64,000 nt of DNA from QZLE01 sp033852075 (lineage in GTDB: Bacteria > Pseudomonadota > Gammaproteobacteria > QZLD01). Each line of letters opens with the position of its first letter. Positions within the stretch are counted from its first letter, which is position 1. Below the pieces are notes generated by a model, which was not told the origin of the DNA, searched no databases, and saw only the letters and a program-made list of their open reading frames with translations. The position numbers and the translations under genes are program-made. Below, piece by piece: positions 51,983 to 59,664 of the stretch. The stretch spans positions 62,001 to 126,000 of the forward strand of contig JAWSVC010000007.1 of the NCBI GenBank assembly GCA_033852075.1. Direction: 5' to 3'.

Positions 51983-52474
51983 TTAGTATTTTGTAAATAT
52001 GGCTGTTGAGCATGACACAGTCTTTGCATTAGCACTTGGAAGTCTAAATTCACCTGTTGGGTTTATTTCTGAACCTTTGGCGTTGTGCGATTCTTCAAGC
52101 AAACATAACTCTGTGTTTCTGGTTAAATTCATGTAGTTTCCGCTTGTTAACTTGAAATTATAACTGAAGCCTGCTTTTAACTGCTCAATAAATAAAAACG
52201 AAATACGGAATTTTTCTTTTGTCTCTTTATCTTCATATAATGATTGAAGCGTTACCTTGAACCGCTTAATTCCAGGTATATCTTTAATCACAGAGTTTAA
52301 AAAAGCTGGTATTTTCTGGCCGTTATAATCATCTAACTGAGTTTTAACCAGTATATCTTGATGTAACCATAAAATTGCCAGATCTTTATCAGCCATTCCT
52401 TCAGCCCCTTTAATAAAGGTTTCATTGCAACCTGATAAAGCGACTATTGCTACCAATAAATATAGATATTTCAT
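51983..52474 (-). CDS. Putative lipoprotein (163 aa), possible integron cassette gene
   Basis: The N terminus MKYLYLLVAIVALSGCNET has a clear signal peptide and lipobox (LSGC). The mature domain (DKDLAILWLHQDILVKTQLDDYNG.., GIKRFKVTLQSLYEDKETKEKFRISFLFIEQL) is beta-rich and I cannot assign a family. It is followed directly by an attC-like site, as a cassette gene would be. It has an SD-like AGGAG upstream. Function is unknown. Confidence 0.7.
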   Translation of the reverse strand: MKYLYLLVAIVALSGCNETFIKGAEGMADKDLAILWLHQDILVKTQLDDYNGQKIPAFLNSVIKDIPGIKRFKVTLQSLYEDKETKEKFRISFLFIEQLKAGFSYNFKLTSGNYMNLTRNTELCLLEESHNAKGSEINPTGEFRLPSANAKTVSCSTAIFTKY

Positions 52475-52538
52475 TTAAAACTCCTCTTAGTGAACATAAC
52501 ACCCGCCACAACAGGCAAAACAAAACGACACCTTTGCT

Positions 52539-52823
52539 TCAAACAAACTTGTCCAGCAACTTAACAATAATCCCCGCAAACTCTTTGCTGTTATCTACAA
52601 TCTTATTTATCTTGGTATTCTGGTCATCTGCAGACTTAACAATCTGCATCAAATTAACCAGTTTTTGTGCATCGGCAGGAACAGGAAACAGCTCCTGTAT
52701 CTCGGCATCAGTCATTCTGGTTAAAGAAGAAATCTTACCGGCAAGAATATCGTCAGTCTCAGATACGCTATCATTAATAGCGTCATCAAGGTAAGTATCA
52801 AAACTATTCCAATCTATAGGCAT
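52539..52823 (-). CDS. Hypothetical protein (94 aa)
   Basis: I do not recognise this gene. It encodes a 94-residue, mostly helical soluble protein (WNSFDTYLDDAINDSVSETDDILAGKISSLTRMTDAEIQELFP). AGGATTGAATA precedes the ATG. It lies between two lipoprotein genes on the same strand; the next gene upstream, also helical, could be functionally linked. No motif or signal peptide is seen. Confidence 0.6.
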   Translation of the reverse strand: MPIDWNSFDTYLDDAINDSVSETDDILAGKISSLTRMTDAEIQELFPVPADAQKLVNLMQIVKSADDQNTKINKIVDNSKEFAGIIVKLLDKFV

Positions 52824-52891
52824 TATTCAATCCTTTTTCTTGTTCTATGTTGCGTCACTTAGTAATACCAGCGCAGGCCGGCATCCACAAA

Positions 52892-53551
52892 TCACAAAGA
52901 TCCCTTAAGCTCTTTCAGTTTATCCATATACTCCTCGGCCAGCGTTGCCTTTTCGTCCACAGTTTGCGCACCCTGCAACAACTTACTAACAATCGCCTCG
53001 GTTTTATCTATAACTTTGGTAACCTTATCCTGCGAAATACCTGCCTTGGCCAGCAATCTATCGCGGTTTTCTGCAACCTTTGATGCAGATAATAATAGCG
53101 AAGTAATAGAATTATTAATCGCCTTCGCCTGAGAATATTCAGATGTTAATGAATCAATAAGGCGCTTTTCCAACTCCTCCAGTGGCGCAATCAGCTCCAC
53201 ACGTTTTGTATTCATCGCCTGCTGAATTTTGGTGCCAACCGTAACAATAAACTTAGTACGCTGTGGTATATTATTTTCGGAAACTATCGTACCCCAAGCC
53301 CGCGCCATCTTCGGCTTTTGAAAAAACTGATTGGCAAAAACAGGCAACCACTCATGTTCAATAAAAAAATCAACCTGCCTGCGCTTTTGTTCAAAAAAAT
53401 TCTGCAGCAGACGGATATTAGCCTTCTCCAAACTTTCTATTCTGGTACCAAGCTCAGCAGAAAGCGTAGGAGCCTCTGGCGGAATGCTGGTACAACCGGA
53501 AAAGGTAGTCAGCAGCAGTAAAAATACCGGTGTAAAAATCCATTTATTCAT
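52892..53551 (-). CDS. Putative helical lipoprotein (219 aa)
   Basis: The start at 53551 (MNKWIFTPVFLLLLTTFSGC) is chosen because GGGGAC precedes it and it yields a clean signal peptide with lipobox (FSGC); the frame continues to 53569. The mature part is almost all helix, probably coiled coil (EKANIRLLQNFFEQKRRQVDFF, KRVELIAPLEELEKRLIDSL). I do not recognise the family. It may span the periplasm from the outer membrane. It precedes the 94-residue helical protein gene by 69 bp. Confidence 0.7.
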   Translation of the reverse strand: MNKWIFTPVFLLLLTTFSGCTSIPPEAPTLSAELGTRIESLEKANIRLLQNFFEQKRRQVDFFIEHEWLPVFANQFFQKPKMARAWGTIVSENNIPQRTKFIVTVGTKIQQAMNTKRVELIAPLEELEKRLIDSLTSEYSQAKAINNSITSLLLSASKVAENRDRLLAKAGISQDKVTKVIDKTEAIVSKLLQGAQTVDEKATLAEEYMDKLKELKGSL

Positions 53552-53748
53552 AAATAGTCCCCAAGACAAATTCGTTAACTAAATATAAGAAATGAGGGAG
53601 TAGTTGGCAAGGTGTAACTCAAAAAAGCATGTAATTCCCGCGAATATAGTAATCAGCAAACAAAATGTAGGTTGAATTATCCGCAGGCGTAACCCAACGC
53701 TTATGCTGTGCCTAAATTAACTGGGGTCGGCAGTCAGTTGATTTTGAG

Positions 53749-54375
53749 TTAATCAAGATTACTTATTGCCTTACAGATATTTTCTCGTGCCTGCTTCTCA
53801 AACTGTTCTTGAAAATATCTGGTGTAATAAATAGACTCTAAACCTAAGAACGACTGCAAAATCTTTTTTCTGCCTTCCTTATACGTTAAATCTGGTACTT
53901 GCCTGTATTCTTCCCTAATGGAATCTTCATATATACGGTATATCTCAGCATCGGCTCCTAATATCGACACATCAATATCCAACAAGTACTTTTCGTCATC
54001 TATTATTGGTATTTTGTTATGCTTTGTTAACTCAATCAAACCTATTATTTTTGATATTTCCTCTTGATTAAGCTGGAGAACACTCAAAAAATTCTGCGCA
54101 CATCTCGCACTCATTTCTTCATTGTCATTTCGCAAGGGGTCATAAATAACATCATGAAACCAAATAGCAACTTTTAGCGAAAAAATATCAGTTATTGAAT
54201 CAGAAACCTCATCTAGTTTTTTAAGGCAAGAATCTATGTGCACTAATGTATGATAAAAACGGTGTTTTTCACTATATTTATATACGAGGTCATTAAAAGT
54301 GCTACTTAAAAAAGACTCTCTTCCAAATGAATTAAACAAATGATTCCATTGGTGCTCTAAGGATATGATTTCCAT
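53749..54375 (-). CDS. HD-domain superfamily protein (COG4339-like)
   Basis: This 208-residue protein matches predicted HD-superfamily hydrolases: YHTLVHIDSCL, then WFHDVIYDP (HD pair, about 72-80), EEMSARCAQNFL and LLDIDVSILGAD. The HD residues needed for metal binding are present, so it is likely a phosphohydrolase of unknown substrate. It lies in the accessory region and is probably transcribed alone. Confidence 0.82.
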   Translation of the reverse strand: MEIISLEHQWNHLFNSFGRESFLSSTFNDLVYKYSEKHRFYHTLVHIDSCLKKLDEVSDSITDIFSLKVAIWFHDVIYDPLRNDNEEMSARCAQNFLSVLQLNQEEISKIIGLIELTKHNKIPIIDDEKYLLDIDVSILGADAEIYRIYEDSIREEYRQVPDLTYKEGRKKILQSFLGLESIYYTRYFQEQFEKQARENICKAISNLD

Positions 54376-54404
54376 AAAATATAGCCTTCAAATTTCGTTG
54401 CCAA

Positions 54405-54533
54405 CTACAAAGCTTTGAGAAAGTTAATACATTCTCTTTTCTGTGGCTTTGTCCAGTCATCTTCAAGAGAAATCCTTAAAATATTTTTTAATCCAATATG
54501 TATTTTAATGGCTTCTTTAATACTTCCACCAGT
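54405..54533 (-). pseudogene. Possible coding remnant
   Basis: A 42-codon open segment between two stops reads TGGSIKEAIKIHIGLKNI..LEDDWTKPQKRECINFLKAL and looks protein-like, but has no start codon or Shine-Dalgarno sequence. It could be the tail of a decayed gene. I cannot assign a family. Confidence 0.25.
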
Positions 54534-54583
54534 TTATTTGACTTTTTAACCTATAAATAGGCGGCATCAGATTATAATACTAT

Positions 54584-54829
54584 TTAACACTTTCTTTCCC
54601 ATATAAGAAATCTATTGTTATCTGTGGAACACATAGCCTCAATTAACATCTTATTATCAAATCCAGGTAATTTACTTTGCATTTCAGATAGCAAATCACT
54701 ATCTCCAGTTGCACCCTGAGGAAATATACAACCAGATTTCATTGGAAGGATCGAGCCAAGAGCAGTAAAACGAAGGCCTAAAGCATACCCTTTATTAACA
54801 AAACCTAGAGATGAATCAAGGGAAAGCAT
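54584..54829 (-). CDS. Hypothetical short protein or gene fragment (81 aa)
   Basis: I do not recognise this 81-residue frame (MLSLDSSLGFVNKGYALGLRF.., then FPQGATGDSDLLSEMQSKLPGFDNKMLIEAMCS). The composition is plausible for a protein, and AAGGAGATATGG lies close upstream on the opposite strand only. It may be a fragment or a small cassette gene between attC-like DNA and the remnant at 54405. Confidence is low. Confidence 0.35.
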   Translation of the reverse strand: MLSLDSSLGFVNKGYALGLRFTALGSILPMKSGCIFPQGATGDSDLLSEMQSKLPGFDNKMLIEAMCSTDNNRFLIWERKC

Positions 54830-54834
54830 AAGGA

Positions 54835-54905
54835 GATATGGCCATCCTAAAAAGCTTAAGTAAGTGCCATTCTAGTCTGTTCCGTATTATTCGAACTGGC
54901 CTTAA
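54835..54905 (-). other. Degenerate attC-like structure after the PhzF gene
   Basis: Read on the minus strand, the DNA begins about 20 bases after the PhzF stop with TATAACGCAGTGCTTAAGG, has bulged inverted repeats (GCTTAAG with CTTAAGC, GCCA with TGGC), and ends CTTACTTAAGCTTTTTAGGA. The layout recalls attC, but neither core box is a good match. I rate it weak. Confidence 0.25.
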
Positions 54906-54923
54906 GCACTGCGTTATAAACAA

Positions 54924-55709
54924 TTAACAATGAATTACTCCTTTGGAATATAAAACAGCATTTCCTGAGATTGTGACTCTATTGATTTCATTCACACAGA
55001 ATAACTCCCCCCCTCGTTTAGAAAGCTGCATTGCATGAAGTTTGTTTTTACCTAACTTTTCTGCCCAATAGGGAATTAGAGTGCAGTGCGCAGAACCTGT
55101 TACTGGGTCTTCGGGTATACCAGCATTAGGAGCAAAAAATCTTGATACAAAATCGGTATCTGTTCCTTTAGCTGAAATTATTACAGCAAAAACATCGTTA
55201 ATTTCTTTCAAAGCATTAAAGTCTGGTTTGATTTGTTTGATGATGTTTTCATTCGGAAAAATAACAAGAAGATCCCGAGCTTTCAAAACTTCAATTGGCT
55301 CGTAGTCAAATGCTCGAAGAAGAATATCTGTTTTTTCAACAGGGACAGGTTTTCTTGATGGAAAATCCATTGATAGCATTTGCTCAGATTTAGTTACTGA
55401 TAAAATTCCGCTTGCCGTATAAAATAAAACAGTGGATAAAGAAGTATCAATGAATGAAAAAATAACAAATGCGCTTGCAAGTGTTGCATGACCACAAAGG
55501 TCTATTTCAACTTTTGGAGTAAACCATCTCAGCTCAAATTCATTATTATATTTATGAACCAAAAACGCAGTTTCTGATTGATTATTTTCGGCAGCAATGT
55601 TCTGTAAGGTTTCATCAGGAAGCCAAGAGTCCAAGATGCAAATCGCTGCGGGATTTCCACCGAAAACTCTGTTAGTAAAAGCATCTACTTGATAAAAGGA
55701 TATTTCCAC
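54924..55709 (-). CDS. PhzF family isomerase/epimerase-like protein
   Basis: This 261-residue protein starts MEISFYQVDAFTNRVFGGNPAAIC, the PhzF/DapF-fold signature. The catalytic Glu lies in NNQSETAFLVHK (about 46), and GHATLASAFVIF and DPVTGSAHCTLIPYW are the other conserved segments. PhzF-like proteins isomerise small hydrophilic substrates; the substrate is unknown and there is no phenazine cluster here. It lies in the accessory region upstream of attC-like DNA. Confidence 0.9.
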   Translation of the reverse strand: MEISFYQVDAFTNRVFGGNPAAICILDSWLPDETLQNIAAENNQSETAFLVHKYNNEFELRWFTPKVEIDLCGHATLASAFVIFSFIDTSLSTVLFYTASGILSVTKSEQMLSMDFPSRKPVPVEKTDILLRAFDYEPIEVLKARDLLVIFPNENIIKQIKPDFNALKEINDVFAVIISAKGTDTDFVSRFFAPNAGIPEDPVTGSAHCTLIPYWAEKLGKNKLHAMQLSKRGGELFCVNEINRVTISGNAVLYSKGVIHC

Positions 55710-55879
55710 GCGATCTCCTAATTGCTAATAACTACTTTTAAGTATTAATTTTGAAGGCTAATAATTTTAAATATAAAAAACAAATATATCACACTCATTC
55801 TTTTTGTTAATAGCCTATTATTTTATAGAGCAAAATATTAACGGCTTGTATCTCATACGCTTACGCATGGCCTAATTCT

Positions 55880-56040
55880 CTGGATTGCCCGGTCAAGCCG
55901 GGCAATGACAGTGGTGGGTATACCGGCCTGCGCCGGTATGACGTTTTAGTGTAGGTTGGCGCTGAGCCTGCGAAGCCCAACGTTTACGCCATACCTATAA
56001 TTTTTATGTTGGGCTTCGCAGGCTCAGCACCAACCTACAT
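55880..56040. repeat. Cluster of REP-like palindromes
   Basis: The cluster contains a GCCCGG..CCGGGC palindrome (55880-55910), ATACCGGCCTGCGCCGGTAT (55919-55938) and an inverted pair of GTAGGTTGG..AGCCCAAC arms (55951-55982 and 56008-56039). It makes up most of the 437-base gap between the PhzF gene and the membrane protein gene; no gene is seen in the gap. Confidence 0.75.
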
Positions 56041-56084
56041 CAGTTTTGTTATATAATTTTCTTACACTAATAAGGCCAATGGGC
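56008..56084 (+). repeat. 77 bp direct repeat, copy 1
   Basis: This segment runs from GTTGGGCTTCGCAGGCTCAG to GGCCAATGGGC and repeats at 57081-57158 with few changes. It includes TTTTGTTATATAATTT, a likely promoter region, and a start-like ATG that here is followed quickly by a stop. The two copies bracket the gene at 56147. Confidence 0.7.
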
Positions 56085-56146
56085 ATATAGTAGCTAATAT
56101 TATCAATGTTAGCACCACCTAATAAAATATATCGGATGATTATAAA

Positions 56147-56947
56147 ATGAACCAAGATTATGAAACGAAAACTGATAATAAAAGCAAAGTTAACCTACTA
56201 AGTTATATAGGTTCATTTATAGCTGTTCTTATTCCTGGAGCTTATATTATAGGTTTATTTTTTCATCGAGGTTATTTAGAAGGGGCTGGCATTGATGCCA
56301 AGAATTTTTCTATATCGGCACATGAAGCATATGTGCAAGCGTATCATGCAACTACTTGGGCTGTAATGGTAATTATTGATAAATTATTATCATGCATAAA
56401 CTATATTTACGAAAATATTTATTTTGCAATTTTAATAGCAATACTACTAATTACTGCTTCCTATTTAGTAATAAAATTATCAAAAAAAATAATACTTATA
56501 AAAGAAAATAAAATAATTCTTATACTGAAGAAAATATTGTTTTTTATTCACTGGAAAAATAATGACTTAACAAAAGTTGTAAGTGTATATGGAGTAGTTT
56601 CATATGGTGTTGTACTGTTGATTTATATGATTATGTTTATTGCATTATTTTGGTGTTTACTTCCTTATGCTGCACACAAAAAAGGGTATAACATCTCACA
56701 AGAAGCAGTATCGAAATATGTAGAAAATGGATGTGGGATTGAAAGCAATAATAACTGGTATAATTGCATTACTCTTTTAGATGGAGATAGAACCGAGATT
56801 ATTAAAGGACTTTTTATAACACGGGACAAAAATCAAATTGCCGTCTTTGATGGAAAAAAGGGGAAAGTTATTAAATTACCAAATCAATATTATATCGAAA
56901 AAAGAATCTATAAAAAACCTACATCTCCAACTACGCTTGACTGGTAA
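56147..56947 (+). CDS. Hypothetical multi-spanning membrane protein (266 aa)
   Basis: I do not recognise this gene. It has about four predicted helices: near residues 18-38 (YIGSFIAVLIPGAYIIGLFF), 65-82, 88-112 and 150-175, with a C-terminal extra-membrane domain (residues 180-266) containing a Cys pair (GCGIESNNNWYNC) that could form a disulfide outside the cytoplasm. It is flanked by the 77 bp direct repeats and REP elements. The base composition is more AT-rich than its neighbours, consistent with insertion. Confidence 0.6.
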   Translation: MNQDYETKTDNKSKVNLLSYIGSFIAVLIPGAYIIGLFFHRGYLEGAGIDAKNFSISAHEAYVQAYHATTWAVMVIIDKLLSCINYIYENIYFAILIAILLITASYLVIKLSKKIILIKENKIILILKKILFFIHWKNNDLTKVVSVYGVVSYGVVLLIYMIMFIALFWCLLPYAAHKKGYNISQEAVSKYVENGCGIESNNNWYNCITLLDGDRTEIIKGLFITRDKNQIAVFDGKKGKVIKLPNQYYIEKRIYKKPTSPTTLDW

Positions 56948-56954
56948 AGATATT

Positions 56955-57035
56955 CTGGATACCGGCCTGCGCCGGTATGACGTGGTAGATAGGAAGGTGT
57001 CTACGTGTCGAGATTCCCGCCTTCGCGGGAATGAC
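56955..57035. repeat. Two REP-like palindromes
   Basis: CTGGATACCGGCCTGCGCCG.. with GTATGACG (56955-56982) and ATTCCCGCCTTCGCGGGAAT (57012-57031) lie just after the membrane protein gene. They belong to the same families as at 578 and 55919. Confidence 0.75.
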
Positions 57036-57080
57036 GGCGTTGTAGTGGGAATGACATAGGTAGTAAATAACGACGTTTTT

Positions 57081-57158
57081 GTTGGGCTTCGCAGGCTCAG
57101 CGCCAACCTACATCTGTTTTGTTATATAATTTACTTAGACAAATAAAACCAATGGACA
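57081..57158 (+). repeat. 77 bp direct repeat, copy 2
   Basis: Near-identical to 56008-56084. This copy ends in the start region of the nuclease fusion gene (CCAATGGACA), so it probably carries that gene's promoter. Copy 1 ends in CCAATGGGCA, a likely dead copy of the same start. Confidence 0.7.
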
Positions 57159-58168
57159 CAAAAATGAATAACCAACTTATAACACATCAATTAACACCGG
57201 CGGTACAACAACTGGTGGACACTATCCGTGATGAGATTGAATCTGGTAAGGAGCGTGCATACCTTGCGATGGAGCAGGAAAAGCGCACTACTTATTGGAA
57301 TGTGGGTAAGCATATTAAAGAGCATTTATTGCAGAATGCAGATAGGGCTGATTATGGAGATAATCTTGTTTCACAATTATCTAAAGAGCTTAACATTAGC
57401 CGCTCAATTTTATTCGACAGCATACTATTTTTTGAACAATACTCTAAGATTGTCCCGACGTCGGGACAATTGACATGGTCGCATATTCGCGAGTTGGTTC
57501 ATGTACCGGAAACTAAGACCAGGCAAGAGTTTGAGCAAAAAATCATAGCAGAAAAATTATCTGTTCGTGAGTTTAGAAACCTGGTAAAAAGTGGCAAAAC
57601 TGATTCTGAGCCAGATGTTAAACCTTTGCCGGTTACACGTGGTGAACCTTATTTTTATCGCATAAAGAAGGTGCAAAACAATACGGTTGTGGATTTGGGT
57701 TTTAGGTTTTTTATTGAAAGCCCTGTTGAGATGGATGAGCTTGCCCGCAGTGGTGATTTAATTCAGTCGCAAAAGGATGAGAACGGTTACCAGTTTTTTG
57801 ATAGTTCTGACTTGGTTGTGCCCCACTACACCTATAAGGCGTTTGTGTTAGAGGTGATTGATGGCGACACCATTTGGGTGAATATTGATTTAGGTTTTGG
57901 AGCCTGGACTACCCAAAAACTTAGGCTTAGAGGGATTAACACTAAAGCTATTGAAACAGCAGAAGGTAAAGGCGCTAAGGAGTTTATGGAGTCACGCCTT
58001 AAGCGTTGTAAGTTTATTGCGGTTAAGACCTATTGGCGCGATAAGTTTACCCGTTACCTTGCTGATATTTTTTATATTCAGCGTGAGGATGATTTTAATA
58101 AGATTGTGCGTGATGGACGCTTTATGAATCAGCTTTTGCTGGATGAGGAATTGGCGGTTAGGTTTTGA
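57152..58168 (+). CDS. DUF1016 N-terminal domain fused to a staphylococcal nuclease-like domain
   Basis: This protein of about 338 residues starts at MDTKMNNQ (ATG at 57152; 57164 is also possible). The first half is a DUF1016/YhcG N-terminal domain (AYLAMEQEKRTTYWNVGKHI, LSKELNISRSILFDSILFFEQYS, TWSHIRELVHV), and the C terminus is an SNase/thermonuclease fold (VLEVIDGDTIWVNIDLG, KLRLRGINTKAIET, DKFTRYLADIF). In the SNase core the usual RLLLVDTPE pattern is altered (an Asn where Asp40 is expected), so activity is uncertain. The 3' 237 bp is duplicated at 59665. Confidence 0.82.
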   Translation: MDTKMNNQLITHQLTPAVQQLVDTIRDEIESGKERAYLAMEQEKRTTYWNVGKHIKEHLLQNADRADYGDNLVSQLSKELNISRSILFDSILFFEQYSKIVPTSGQLTWSHIRELVHVPETKTRQEFEQKIIAEKLSVREFRNLVKSGKTDSEPDVKPLPVTRGEPYFYRIKKVQNNTVVDLGFRFFIESPVEMDELARSGDLIQSQKDENGYQFFDSSDLVVPHYTYKAFVLEVIDGDTIWVNIDLGFGAWTTQKLRLRGINTKAIETAEGKGAKEFMESRLKRCKFIAVKTYWRDKFTRYLADIFYIQREDDFNKIVRDGRFMNQLLLDEELAVRF

Positions 58169-58200
58169 TTTTGCTTGCTGTTTGGTTGACCAATCATGCA

Positions 58201-58233
58201 AAATGATATACAAATACATTATGTATATCATTT
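58201..58233. promoter_or_regulatory. Palindromic operator of the toxin-antitoxin pair
   Basis: AAATGATATACA and TGTATATCATTT form perfect 12 bp inverted arms with a 9-base spacer, 17 bases before the antitoxin ATG. This is where an AbrB/MazE-type antitoxin would bind to repress its own operon. Binding is inferred from position. Confidence 0.65.
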
Positions 58234-58249
58234 ATCACAGGTGAGATTT

Positions 58250-58480
58250 ATGCAGGTATCAAAATGGGGTAATAGCTTGGCTGTCAGAATTCCGGTTGCT
58301 GTTGTAGATGCTTTGGATTTACACGAGGGCGATGATATTGAAATCACTGTTGCTCAAGACAGGAAATTTGAAGTAAAAAAAACTCCAGGCACTAATGAGC
58401 ACCTAAAATCTCTACGTAAATTTAGAGGAAAAATGCCAGCCGATTTTAAGTTTGTTCGTGACGAAGCAAATGAAAGATAA
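58250..58480 (+). CDS. AbrB/MazE-type antitoxin
   Basis: This 76-residue protein starts MQVSKWGNSLAVRIPVAVVDALDLHEGDDIEITV, the swapped-hairpin AbrB fold of VapB/MazE antitoxins. I use the ATG at 58250 with AGGTGAG upstream. The C-terminal part (KSLRKFRGKMPADFKFVRDEANER) would bind the toxin. The frame overlaps the toxin start by 11 bp. It probably represses the operon through the palindrome at 58201-58233. Confidence 0.92.
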   Translation: MQVSKWGNSLAVRIPVAVVDALDLHEGDDIEITVAQDRKFEVKKTPGTNEHLKSLRKFRGKMPADFKFVRDEANER

Positions 58481-58874
58481 AAAGTACTTTTTTGATACTA
58501 ATATCCTTCTCTATTTACTTTCATCAGACATTGATAAAGCTCAAGCTGCTGAAGAGTTACTTTGTACAGGTGGTTATATTAGTGTGCAGGTTATTAATGA
58601 ACTAACCAATGTAATGCTAAAAAAGTTCAAGATGTCATGGGATGAAATTGAGGAGTTTATTTCCTCGATAAAGAGTATTTGCGATGTTGTTCCTCTTACT
58701 TTAGAAATAAGTGATTCAGGTAGGGATATAGCGCAGAAATATAGATTTAGCTTGTATGATTCTATGATAGTTTCCGCTGCTTATGCATCGGATTGCAGTG
58801 TGCTGTATTCTGAAGATATGCACAATGGGATTACCATTAACGACAGTTTAAAAATAATTAATCCCTTTGTTTGA
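58470..58874 (+). CDS. PIN domain toxin (VapC-like)
   Basis: This 134-residue PIN-domain ribonuclease starts MKDKKYFFDTNILLYLLSSD. The acidic residues are Asp in FFDTN, Glu in INELTNV, Asp in YDSMIVSAA and Asp in SEDMHNG, a complete active site. VapC toxins cut tRNA or rRNA when the antitoxin is lost. The start at 58470 overlaps the antitoxin gene; a longer frame from 58452 is not needed. The pair sits between the two nuclease 3' copies. Confidence 0.92.
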   Translation: MKDKKYFFDTNILLYLLSSDIDKAQAAEELLCTGGYISVQVINELTNVMLKKFKMSWDEIEEFISSIKSICDVVPLTLEISDSGRDIAQKYRFSLYDSMIVSAAYASDCSVLYSEDMHNGITINDSLKIINPFV

Positions 58875-58881
58875 TTATTAT

Positions 58882-58946
58882 TGATACCGGCCTACGCCGG
58901 TATGACGACAGAAGCACCTAGTTCCCAGGCAAAGCCTGGGAACTAG
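58882..58946. repeat. REP-like palindrome and CTAGTTCCCAGG palindrome
   Basis: GATACCGGCCTACGCCGGTA (58882-58901) is a REP of the MITE-target type. A second palindrome has arms CTAGTTCCCAGGC and GCCTGGGAACTAG (58918-58946); it could also act as a terminator for the ankyrin gene, though it lacks a T tract. Confidence 0.7.
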
Positions 58947-58962
58947 AAAATGTTATGTTTAC

Positions 58963-59526
58963 TTATAAGCTATTTAAGTATTTTGCTATTTCTTCGTTAT
59001 TTCTTGATTTGGCAACTAAATAAGCAGTAACCCCGTCCTTAGCTTTGATCTTAGGATCTGCTCCATGTTTAATTAAAAGTTTAACCATTCTGAAGTTGTT
59101 TTTTCCTGAAGCAATAATTAGCGGAGTGAATTTGTGTTTAGGCTCTTGATAGTCAGGATTTGCACCACTTTCCAATAAAATTTGGACGCACTTTGTATGC
59201 CCTTGAAATGAAGCAAATATTAGAGGGGAAGATTTCCCATTTCTTGTCGTATTAACATCAGCCCCTTTAGAAACCAACTCTGATAAAGCCTCATCAAGAC
59301 CTAGTGCTGCTGCAAGCATTATTGGGCTATCTCCGTCTTTATCTTTCTTACCTATTAAACTGTGTTTATTAATATAAGAAATAAATTCAGCCTGATTTCC
59401 CTGCATTGCAATTTTAGATAGGTTTTCCATGATAGTATCAATATCTTCTTTTTCATTGCTGGCATTCACACTGAATGAAAGCAGGAATAAAATACATATC
59501 GCAAATATTTTTGAAAAATTACCCAT
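58963..59526 (-). CDS. Secreted ankyrin-repeat protein
   Basis: This 187-residue protein has a signal peptide (MGNFSKIFAICILFLLSFSVNA) and about four ankyrin repeats (DGDSPIMLAAALGLDEALSEL, SSPLIFASFQGHTKCVQILLESGANPD, FTPLIIASGKNNFRMVKLLIKHGADPK). Ankyrin repeats mediate protein contacts; here they would act in the periplasm or outside. The gene faces the toxin gene and lies inside the 237 bp duplication interval. Its role is unknown. Confidence 0.87.
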   Translation of the reverse strand: MGNFSKIFAICILFLLSFSVNASNEKEDIDTIMENLSKIAMQGNQAEFISYINKHSLIGKKDKDGDSPIMLAAALGLDEALSELVSKGADVNTTRNGKSSPLIFASFQGHTKCVQILLESGANPDYQEPKHKFTPLIIASGKNNFRMVKLLIKHGADPKIKAKDGVTAYLVAKSRNNEEIAKYLNSL

Positions 59527-59664
59527 ATTAAAAATTTCCTCATTCGTTAATTATAGAATTGGTACAAAAACTAATATAAATAATAGCAAGCTTTAACAGG
59601 TTAGTACCGCTGTTTTATTTTTTTAGGCTAACTTAATTATGCCTTTTCAACCAACACCACTACC

